Source: Ochromonadaceae sp. CCMP2298 (taxonomy: Eukaryota; Sar; Synurophyceae; Ochromonadales; Ochromonadaceae). Taken from it: DNA of 11,380 bases. A program made the position numbers and the translations under genes. Below the pieces are notes generated by a model. The model was not told the DNA's origin and did no database searches. It was given only the letters and a program-made list of their open reading frames with translations. The DNA is taken from NCBI GenBank assembly GCA_026770595.1, contig MU634573.1, forward strand, positions 1 through 11,380. The letters are read 5' to 3'. Below, piece after piece: positions 1-6,366 of the stretch (position 1 is its first letter; each line of letters begins with the position of its first letter).

Positions 1-300
1 ATATATATCCACAGCTGCCACTACAGCCTCATGCACTATGCACTGTGCACTATGCACTGTGCGCCATTCGCTATGCATTGTGTGCTATTCTCTATGCCAT
101 TCGCTTTTCGCCATACACTGTGTACCATACACTCTGCGCTATGCACTATGCCCCATACACAGTGCACTCTGTGCACTATGCGCTAACTTATGCACCGTAC
201 CATGCTCCATACACTGTGTATTATACCCTATGCACTATGCTCAAAGTTTAGCGTTATTGTACACAGTGTAGTTATATATAGTGTAGATACACTGTTATAT
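1..300. repeat. Degenerate TATGCAC/TGTGCAC simple-repeat tract
   Basis: This is a low-complexity stretch built from imperfect copies of 7-10 bp words such as TATGCACTG, TGTGCACTATGC, CCATACACTG and GCGCTATGC. The words are rich in TGCA and GTGCAC, so the tract is locally self-complementary on both strands. Open frames run through it on the plus strand, but their translations are only Cys/His/Tyr/Leu repeats with no domain character, so I do not call a gene. It ends in an AT-rich segment (about 256-300, with TATATATAGTG). If the minus-strand gene at 310-1800 continues by splicing, this tract would lie in its intron; otherwise it is 3' intergenic DNA. Confidence 0.75.
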
Positions 301-309
301 GTGCATACG

Positions 310-1800
310 CTACGCGTACATGCAGAACATCTTGAACCGCATAATCTGCAACGTAGTGACCTCCTCCTTAATCAAAGCTCTCAGACTATCCCCCCCCACC
401 TTCACCTTAGAAACCTTGGACACCATGTTTTTAACGGCATTCTTCCACTCCAGCGCGGCTTCGAAAGAGGCCTCCTTGGGGGGGATAAAGGTGTCCACAG
501 GCTGTCTAAAGGGGTCCTCTTGTCCCTCGCAGTAGTTTACCTTCCCCTTCTTCTCTCCCTTCTCTCCCTTCTCCTTCTGCTCCTGCTCCTTCTCTCCCTT
601 CCCCTTCTGCTCCTGCTCCTTCTCTCCCTTCTCTCCCTTTCCCTCCTGTCCCTTCCCCTCCTTCCCCTCCTTCCCCTTCTGCTCCTTTTCTCCCGCCCCC
701 TCTTGCCCCATCTCTCCCTTCTCTCCCTCCTGCCCCTTTCCCTCCTGCTCCTGCCCCTTCTCTTGCTCCTGTCCCTGGCCAACTGGTTTGACAGTGGACT
801 TGACCTTGGGTACAGTGGTGGTGGGCACTACAGGCAACCACGGTACGCGTTTGTCTGACACTGGCACTGGCACTGGTATCACTGGTACAGGTACCGCTGG
901 CACTGGAACTGGTAACACCCCTGCCCCTGGGGGTAGTTCGTTGTGATTGTGCTCCATACCACCGTTAGGACCACTCCCACTACCCTCATTGCCCCCACTG
1001 CCACCGCCCCCTATGCCCTTAATACTCGTCTTGTCTACCTCGACAATCGGCTGGGACTGGTTCCCAGGAATACCAGGGGACCCAGGAACCTTAGGAACCT
1101 TACGGGACGAGTGGGTTTTGACGTCCTCTTCCTTAGGGGACGAGTGGGTTTTTACGTCGGCCACGCTAGTGTCTATGGGGTCTTTGCCGATTGAGTCCTG
1201 GGCCCCCTTCGGCGGAACTGGGGCCAAGTTGGGCTCGTCCTTGTGCTTTTCCTTGTCTGCTGCTGCTGACGCTGCTACCGCTGCTGCCTCTGCTGCCTCT
1301 GCTGCCTTTGCTGCTGCTGCTGCCGCAGCTGCTACATCTGCTGCTACCTCTGCTGCTGCCGCAGCTGCTGCATCTCCCGCCGCCTCTGCTGCCGCCTCTG
1401 CTGCTGCCGCCTCTGCTACCGCCGCCGCTGGCTTCCTTGCCTCAATTTTTTCCGACAAATCTTCGATATCTTTGAGCGTTTTTTCTATCGCCTTCTCTGC
1501 CTGCAGCCTGTCTCTCTCCGCCTTGGCCTCGTCCCCTGCCTTGACCACCGCGTCTTTGGCCTCTACGTGCGGTTCAGCCTCTAAGGCCTCTCGCAGGGGG
1601 TCGCTCACGTCCGCACCGCGCATGTTGTTGCCCGCAGGCAGGTATCTCTCATGCAGCCAATACGAGCCACACGTGATCAGCACCAGAAAAGTCAGGAACA
1701 ATTTGCGCGGAGAGCAATACGGACACAGGGGAGTCTTCTTGGGTCCCTTGCTGGGGCGCGGATTCGAGCCGTAGCTGTAGGGGTTTGCGATAGGCAGCAT
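310..1800 (-). CDS. Single-pass, low-complexity Ala/Pro/Glu-Lys-Gly-rich protein of unknown function
   Basis: An ATG at 1800 opens 496 codons ending at TAG 312-310. The product has a type II membrane layout: a basic Pro-rich N-terminus with a CPYC pair (residues 26-29), then a hydrophobic segment (about 34-49, LFLTFLVLITCGSYWL), then a long charged region. Residues 60-122 are rich in Glu/Lys/Ala and helix-prone. Residues 124-182 are almost pure Ala with scattered Glu/Asp. VKTHSS(P/R)K is repeated at 217-224 and 227-234. A Gly/Ser/Asn segment follows (261-288), then PVPVP repeats (296-315), then a Glu/Lys/Gln/Gly tract (341-420) with copies of GEKEQEQK. Only residues 424-493 look like ordinary protein sequence (FEAALEWKNAVKNMV, LRALIKEEVTTLQ). 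I do not recognise the family. The layout recalls the anchor and stem of a Golgi enzyme, but no catalytic domain is visible. A minus-strand GTACGCG just before the stop could be a splice donor, so a folded domain may lie left of the window. Confidence 0.6.
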   Translation of the reverse strand: MLPIANPYSYGSNPRPSKGPKKTPLCPYCSPRKLFLTFLVLITCGSYWLHERYLPAGNNMRGADVSDPLREALEAEPHVEAKDAVVKAGDEAKAERDRLQAEKAIEKTLKDIEDLSEKIEARKPAAAVAEAAAAEAAAEAAGDAAAAAAAEVAADVAAAAAAAAKAAEAAEAAAVAASAAADKEKHKDEPNLAPVPPKGAQDSIGKDPIDTSVADVKTHSSPKEEDVKTHSSRKVPKVPGSPGIPGNQSQPIVEVDKTSIKGIGGGGSGGNEGSGSGPNGGMEHNHNELPPGAGVLPVPVPAVPVPVIPVPVPVSDKRVPWLPVVPTTTVPKVKSTVKPVGQGQEQEKGQEQEGKGQEGEKGEMGQEGAGEKEQKGKEGKEGKGQEGKGEKGEKEQEQKGKGEKEQEQKEKGEKGEKKGKVNYCEGQEDPFRQPVDTFIPPKEASFEAALEWKNAVKNMVSKVSKVKVGGDSLRALIKEEVTTLQIMRFKMFCMYA

Positions 1801-2015
1801 TTCCTGGACCCTACTCTCAGTCTCCTATTAGCGCGATCTGCTCACAAGTTCATCACGGAATCCTGTTCCTCTGGCCAGACCTCGTTCCGCAGGCGACCTG
1901 GAGTTGACGGACTGCGTTGCGGGTTGCAAATGGGAGCGATGCGCAGAACCAAATGCTCTTCCTAGGCTTTAGGACACCTCCTAAACAACCCAAGATTGGT
2001 TTCTGCGCACGGTTG

Positions 2016-2059
2016 GAAACGAGTGGAAAAGGGAAACGAGTGGATAGGGGACCACTCGT
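2016..2059. repeat. Direct plus inverted repeat of ACGAGTGG in the divergent promoter
   Basis: GAAACGAGTGG occurs at 2016-2026 and again at 2033-2043, a 17-bp period. The reverse complement of its core, CCACTCGT, is at 2052-2059. The second copy and the inverted copy could form an 8-bp perfect hairpin with an 8-nt loop, or the three copies could be binding sites for a transcription factor. Function is inferred only from the arrangement. Confidence 0.45.
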
Positions 2060-2113
2060 CTGTTCCCAAGTTTCCTGGGTTTTGTCGCGGTTTTGTCGCG
2101 TCATCACGCTTCG

Positions 2114-2121
2114 TTCTGGAA
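2114..2121. promoter_or_regulatory. Candidate two-unit heat-shock element (TTCTGGAA)
   Basis: TTCTGGAA matches the nTTCnnGAAn core of a heat-shock factor site and lies about 190 bp upstream of the Hsp20 start codon. Only two of the usual three or more alternating units are present; the flanking positions do not continue the pattern. A match of six fixed bases is weak on its own, and the support comes from its place upstream of a small heat-shock protein gene. Confidence 0.3.
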
Positions 2122-2311
2122 TGTGGCACTCTCCCTCTGCTGCCACCTGTCACTCTAATACCAGTTCAAACTTCAACCTTCTTTTCGGTTCGACTGAAGT
2201 CTCGAAGTCTCTCAGACTTTCCCTCCTGCCCTCCTGTCTCACAACTTAAGCAAGACTAAGTTCAATCAAGGCAAACAAAGCAAAGCAAGCAATCAAAGTC
2301 AGCAGATCACC

Positions 2312-3215
2312 ATGCTCGTCAAGATCATCCTCCTCGCCCTCATGGCGCTCCTCTCCGTGCAGGCCCTCCGTGTGCCCATGTACCAAGTGCGCATGCGCTC
2401 CCCTCCTATGGCATACGCCCGCTCCTCCTCCCTCGCCCCGGCTTCGACCGCTTCGTGCAACCCCTGCAACCCCGGCAGCACGATGCTCGAGCTCATCAAC
2501 GAGTTCGAGAAGTGCATGCCCTCCACCACGGCATCCGCTCGGTCCATGAACCGTGGCATGCTGATGGACGTGAAGGTAACGGACTGTTTTTCTACTCCCG
2601 CCCCCACTACTACTGCTTCTACATCCCTTGAAGGCATCTTTCTAACAATGTTCTTCTCTTTGTTTGCTTGGCGTAGGAGTCCGATACCGAGTTCTTGCTG
2701 ATGTTCGACCTGCCCGGAGTGGCCAAGGAGGACATCAAGATCGAGACCATCGACAACCAGCTCACCGTATCGGCAGACCGCAAGGTAGCCGACAAGAAGG
2801 TACGTATATCCCTACCTCTCCTACCTTTATATCTTTATACCTTTATCCTTACCTTCATCCCTACCTTTATACCCCACGTTTTACCCTTTCTAATCTTGCC
2901 TCCCTCCTTCACCGTCCTCCTCCTTCTCTTCCCAAGGAGGGCGAGAGCTTCCGTCGTATCGAGAGAGCCACCGGTATGGTGACTAGATCCGTAACCCTCC
3001 CAGAGAACGTGGATGTGGACCGTATCGCGGCGCAGAGCGTGGACGGCGTGCTGAAGGTGACCATCCCTGTACCCCTCTCCAATAACCCCTCCCCTATAAC
3101 CCCTAACCCCAAACCCCTAACCTTTACTCCTCATATACTAAACACTTCTACATAGGTGACCATCCCCAAGATGGAGAAGGAGCAGAACAAGGCCAAGACG
3201 GTCACCGTGCTGTAA
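2312..3215 (+). CDS. Small heat-shock protein (Hsp20/alpha-crystallin family) with signal peptide, four exons
   Basis: Exons are 2312-2575, 2677-2799, 2937-3056 and 3156-3215. All junctions are GT-AG and phase 0, giving 188 residues. This is an ATP-independent holdase chaperone that binds unfolding proteins as an oligomer. The alpha-crystallin domain spans about 85-178: FDLPGVAKEDI (97-107), LTVSADR (117-123) and the family hallmark GVLKVTIPK (166-174), followed by a Lys-rich tail ending TVTVL. Residues 1-18 (MLVKIILLALMALLSVQA) form a clear signal peptide with a likely cut after SVQA. Residues 19-84 are basic and Ser/Ala/Pro-rich without the acidic residues common in normal sHsp N-termini, like a transit peptide. 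I infer delivery to a complex plastid or its periplastid space; plain secretion is less likely. The ATG lies in CACCATGC, a fair eukaryotic context. Intron 3 (3057-3155) interrupts the hallmark motif and carries a duplicated junction. The family call is firm; the compartment is inferred. Confidence 0.92.
3057..3155 (+). other. Hsp20 intron 3 with an 11-bp direct repeat at its 5' end and exon 4
   Basis: The intron begins GTGACCATCCC and the following exon also begins GTGACCATCCC, preceded by AAG and TAG respectively. Both boundaries are thus AG|GTGACCATCCC, the signature expected if a segment starting with AGGT was tandemly duplicated and the spacer became an intron. Because of the repeat, an unspliced message would still encode VTIP before diverging and stopping at the TAG that forms the acceptor. 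The interior is C-rich with telomere-like CCCCTAACCCC words (about 3095-3122). Confidence 0.8.
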
Positions 3216-3912
3216 GGGGACCTGGGAACATGGGAAGGGAACCTGGGAACCGTGGTGAAGGGAACCTGGGATGTTCGCCCGTAAGGCCGAGAACAGGGAG
3301 AGATCTTTGAGGTGGGGAGGTCGCAAACGAAGGTGTGTGCGAAGGTGTCCTATCAGCACGACCCTGATGCGGGGTTGTGGTGGATGGTGATGGCTGACTG
3401 TCCCTTGTGTACGCGCCCACCCAGATAATTAGATTGTGTGACACCTCGTATAGTGCGTTGTTACATAGTGTGGTAATAATAAGAAAATCACAAAAGCACG
3501 TTGATTTTTTATTGTGTCTATTTTCATCTGTTCGTAGGGAAGTGACCTGTGCTTGTCTTCGCCTAGCTCGAGATAACGTCATTGCTTATTTCTGGATGTA
3601 AAACACACCGCGAAGGGATTTTGGGCATGCAAGCGCAAGCGGGTGGAATGACGAACCTAACGTCCCCAGCCTATGAAAGTTCTCTTCGACACTCGCACTC
3701 CCACTCAGTTTATTTGAATATTCTTTTATACATTATGCCACTATCTACCTCTCTATAGTGGGGGTGGGGTTAATAGGTGTGTAAAACACAGGGGTATTTG
3801 TAGGTGTGTGTCACATAGACACACAGCTACCAGTAGCAGACCTACCCGTCACAGTACCCACATCCGCACCACTTACTACACTCGGTTACACTTATACCGG
3901 TTATACCTATAC
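3216..3912. other. Convergent intergenic region between Hsp20 and the monooxygenase
   Basis: This stretch of about 700 bp holds the 3' ends of two convergent genes. It starts with three imperfect GGGAACCTGGGA repeats (about 3217-3271) right after the Hsp20 stop. AT-rich stretches with AATAATAAGAAAA (about 3474-3488) may supply polyadenylation signals. TAGGTGTGT occurs at 3773-3781 and 3801-3809. A perfect 8-bp hairpin, TGTGTGTC / GACACACA, is at 3805-3825, and GGTTATACCTATACC-type words lie at about 3884-3915. I see no supportable gene. Confidence 0.6.
3805..3825. repeat. Perfect 8-bp inverted repeat with 5-nt loop
   Basis: TGTGTGTC (3805-3812), loop ACATA, GACACACA (3818-3825). It lies about 90 bp beyond the monooxygenase stop codon, so it could fold in that gene's 3' UTR. 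A GT/CA dinucleotide run can pair this way by chance, so function is uncertain. Confidence 0.4.
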
Positions 3913-6034
3913 CTATAACTTCGGCAAAGCGCCAAAAATATACACGAGGCCTGCAACACCCGACTTGTCCATCAATCGGAAGAAATTGTCTTTAACAAAG
4001 TTTCCCACAGGGCTGCCGAGGGTCTCAAGCCGGCCGAGGAAGGAAGACTCGAGGCTGAGCAGGGCTGTGGGGGGCTTGCGGATGGACTCGAATTTTGCGG
4101 CGAGGGTCGGCATATCTGGGTAGGGACCGGGAGGGTGTGCGGTTGAGATTGGCGTCGCGTATGGAGGGGGGAGAGGGTATTGAGATTAAACGAGGCAAAT
4201 GAAACCCGGCGGTTGAGCAGAGAGAGGTAGGCCGTAGGCACCTGTGCGCTTGAGATTGGCGTCGCGTATGAGGGAGGCGAGGCAGTAGGCGTCTTGGAGG
4301 GCCTGGTTGGCGCCCTGGCCGAGGAAGGGGGACCTGGGGTGTGGGGGGGGGGGGAGGGGGGGGAGTGGAGGGGAGATTGAGATTTGGTGAGACAAATGAA
4401 ATCCAGTTGAGCAGAGAGGTAGACAGTAGACAGTAGGCAGCAAGAAGCAAGCTCAGTACACGCTCCCAGCCCAACCCACACATCATAACTCACATAGCAT
4501 GCGCGCTGTCCCCCATCAATATAACCCTGCCACTCTCAGAGGACCAGCTCTTCAGCGGAATGGGGCTGTCTTTCACCCCCAAATCGAAAAACCTCCCCCC
4601 AGGCAAAGAGGCCGCCTTCAATACATCCAAAAGATCCCCATTTTCCCCAAAACCTGCCATTTTCAACCGTTTTAAAACGAGGTCTTTGGCGTTTTCTGAG
4701 ACTTTCCAGTCTGGGTTTTGGCCGTAGAGGGCGTCTTGGTCGTCTTTGTAGACCACGGCTGTGTGTGTTGGGGGGTTGGGGGAAGAGGAGTATATTGAGG
4801 TGAAGATGGTAGAGGTAAGTGCGAGTATAGTATAGAGTATATTATAGAGTATGTTATAGAGTATATTAGTATACTATAGAGTATAGTATAAAGTATATTA
4901 GTTTAATATAGAGTATAGTATAGAGTATATTATTGAATAGAAGTATTTTGTACCTAGCATGTGCTGGGGACCCTGGGACCCGCCGTAGGAGGCCGCCAGT
5001 ACGTACACTGAGTCTCCGAACCACTGGTGGAAAGACGAGCGATCTTTGGCACGCAGGGAGGAGAGGAGGGCTCTGTCTGCGGGGGAGAACTCTGACCCGG
5101 GCGCCTGAAGCAGTACCCCATCGGTCAGGTCCGGTTTCTTGTTTACCCACGAACTTTGGGTCTGGAACTTTTGGTCCGCTGTGTCCGTTGTGTCCGGTAG
5201 GGCTGCCGGGCCCATGGGGGGCGTGACGCAGTATGAGATGCGGATACCTGTGTACTGGTCAGGATCCCCTAGTCCCCCTTTTTCTCCTATTCCCCCTATC
5301 ACCCCAATGGGCTGGTTGGGGAAGGCGGTGTACTGACGAACGGCGGACCCCACTCCGTCACCGCCCACCACCAGGTCGAAACCCCCCTCGCTAGTCCCGT
5401 CCCCAAAAGTGACCGTCACCTTGCCCCCCTCCTCTTTGAGAGAGACGAGCCTCTTGCCCGCCACTACGGTCACCTTCGTGTCCACGCCCGCAACCTGACT
5501 GATGCCGCTACTGCCACCACTGCCGCCATTGCCACTCCGTTCGCGTGTGGGGTTGAGCTTCTGTGTTGCCTCGTATAGGATAGATATAAGCGAGTCGCGC
5601 ATAATCGCGTACAGCAGGGGCTCCCCTGCGCCCCCCCGCGCGCATAAAGTGTTTTTTGCGAGACGCTTGGCTAGACTGCGCAGGTCCAGAGACAGCAGCT
5701 TCTTCCCGCCCCGGTCCCGAGTGAGCACAGAGGCCAACGGCTGAGCTGTTTTCTCAAGCGCATCTAGGCACCCCAGTTTCTCCAGGATGACTGCTCCCCC
5801 TGAGAGCTGTATGCCCCCGCCCAGCTTCGCCTGCAGGAAGTTGTCCCGGGCCTCGTACACGTACACCTCCTCCACCCCGCTCTGCAGCTGCTTCAACGAC
5901 GCGGCGAGCCCCAGACCACCGCTGCCGCAGCCGATAATGCAGGCCTTCTTGACGGCGACGCTGTGGGCCAGGCACAGGGCAGAGGCCAGCACAAGGCAGA
6001 AGGTGCAGAAGGTGCCCTTCAACGAGCCCTTCAT
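3913..6034 (-). CDS. FAD-dependent monooxygenase (PHBH/salicylate-hydroxylase-like) with signal peptide, four exons
   Basis: Exons in transcript order are 6034-4954, 4758-4494, 4333-4242 and 4115-3913. Joined through GT-AG introns they give one frame of 546 residues. All marks of group A flavin monooxygenases are present: the dinucleotide fold GCGSGG (35-40) after IIG, ribose-binding Glu61 at the end of VYVYE, the second FAD site VGGDGVGSAVR (223-233), and GRVILMGDSAHA joined by splicing to MSPFLGQGANQALQDA (438-465). Reconstitution of this last motif across intron 2 proves the exon join. Residues 1-23 form a signal peptide, with a cut likely after LCLA; only about six residues separate it from the FAD fold, so there is no room for a transit peptide. 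The ATG at 6034 is the first in frame. The substrate is unknown: the GDSAHAM-type motif fits aromatic hydroxylases at least as well as zeaxanthin epoxidase. Residues 168-176 are a Gly/Ser insert. Exon 4 begins inside what is normally a YPD(M/L)PT motif. Confidence 0.88.
4116..4241 (-). other. Monooxygenase intron 3, apparently a degraded duplicate of intron 2 plus exon 3
   Basis: Near its 3' end (plus 4136-4163) the intron repeats, with one mismatch in 28 bases, the last coding bases of exon 3 (plus 4243-4270). Its middle (about 4162-4238) aligns with intron 2 (about 4366-4437): both carry GGCAAATGAAA/GACAAATGAAA, GTTGAGCAGAG, AGGTAG and CAGTAGG/CGTAGG words in the same order. The offset is about 204 bp for the intron core and 107 bp for the exon fragment. 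This fits a tandem duplication of about 204 bp that later lost about 97 bp. Confidence 0.75.
4334..4493 (-). other. Monooxygenase intron 2 (source-like copy of the duplicated intron core)
   Basis: This intron interrupts the Met codon of the GDSAHAM motif (phase 2: GCT AT|GTGAGT ... CCCCAG|G TCC CCC). Its 3' end carries a long C tract on the sense strand (plus 4340-4374 is nearly all G). Its middle is the sequence shared with intron 3. A short tandem GACAGTA (plus 4422-4436) also lies in it. Confidence 0.75.
4759..4953 (-). repeat. AT-rich TATAGAGTAT minisatellite inside monooxygenase intron 1
   Basis: The 195-bp intron is filled, at plus 4815-4935, by imperfect copies of 9-11 bp words such as ATAGAGTAT, TATAGTATAGAG and AGTATATTA. 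The donor is CTAG|GTACAA and the acceptor CACACACAG|CC; joining gives QHML-A-VVYKDDQDAL. The array differs from the repeats in every other intron of the window. Confidence 0.8.
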
Positions 6035-6366
6035 TGGGAATGAGAAGAGCAGAGTTCTAGATGGGGATAGCTGATCGACTGCGAGGATCGACCGCACGCT
6101 TTAAGGCTCCGACTGGAATGACTTGAGCACTGGAGCTGGAGCTGATGAGATGATGAGACAACTGCCCAGATCACCTACCGGTACGGTATCTGAGGAAGGT
6201 GGCATCTTGTCAGAAAATTTGTCTCTTGATTTTGGCGTCTATCTCAAGCCCTCCTCATATTTCACACGCATAGTTTATTGTACATCCCGCACTTCGTTTT
6301 TTCGAATCCCTGCGCGCTCTCTGTTTCTCGTTGCGTGCCCGCGTCCCACACAATCCAGTGTGCTGA
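6035..6366. promoter_or_regulatory. Divergent promoter region, monooxygenase and TPR gene
   Basis: About 330 bp separate two start codons pointing outward. It includes short duplications (CTGGAGCTGGAGCTG and GATGAGATGATGAGA, about 6128-6160) and a T/C-rich leader before the TPR gene. I see no clear TATA box or recognised operator. Confidence 0.4.

Larger units (their letters stand above)
1801..2311. promoter_or_regulatory. Divergent intergenic region upstream of the low-complexity gene and Hsp20
   Basis: This 511-bp stretch separates two genes transcribed away from each other, so it should hold both promoters and 5' leaders. I see no convincing TATA box. Visible structure includes a repeated GAAACGAGTGG with an inverted partner (2016-2059), a tandem duplication of GTTTTGTCGCG (about 2079-2100), a TTCTGGAA palindrome (2114-2121) and an A/C-rich leader with AAGCAAGC/AAAGCAAAG words just before the Hsp20 ATG. 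Short open frames on both strands here have no domain character and look like chance. Confidence 0.5.

Noticed and set aside
190-858. Plus-strand frame with long Leu/Ser/Pro runs
   Set aside because: The Leu-rich part is the complement of the Glu-Lys-Gly repeat of the minus-strand gene, and the first part reads through the simple-repeat tract. No domain or signal supports it.
947-1774. Long plus-strand open frame (275 codons) rich in Ala, Ser and Leu
   Set aside because: It is antisense to the Ala/Lys/Glu-rich minus-strand gene, begins with a non-ATG codon and only mirrors its trinucleotide repeats. The minus frame has an ATG, a membrane segment and a coherent block layout, so I prefer that strand.
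3072-3122. Telomere-like CCCTAACCCC words in Hsp20 intron 3, and CTCTAACCC before PGK
   Set aside because: The copies are few and irregular and sit inside a gene or leader. They look like pyrimidine-rich slippage products, not an interstitial telomere or chromosome end.
2664-3155. Continuous plus frames across Hsp20 introns 2 and 3
   Set aside because: The alpha-crystallin domain is restored only by splicing; the intron parts encode Tyr/Pro/Leu-rich repeats. The read-through of intron 3 is kept only as a possible retained-intron product.
3407-3601. Small open frames in the Hsp20-monooxygenase intergenic region
   Set aside because: They lack domains, conserved motifs, splice support or codon usage like the real exons, and they overlap likely 3' UTR sequence.
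3972-4493. Long minus-strand frames of 153 and 173 codons overlapping monooxygenase introns 2-3
   Set aside because: They are Pro/Ser/Arg-rich read-throughs of the pyrimidine-rich introns in the wrong frame. The true frame is fixed by GDSAHAM-SPFLGQGANQ across the splice.
6035-6097. Longer monooxygenase N-terminus starting at 6097
   Set aside because: The codon there is GTG. The first in-frame ATG, at 6034, gives a textbook signal peptide, whereas the longer version would bury it.
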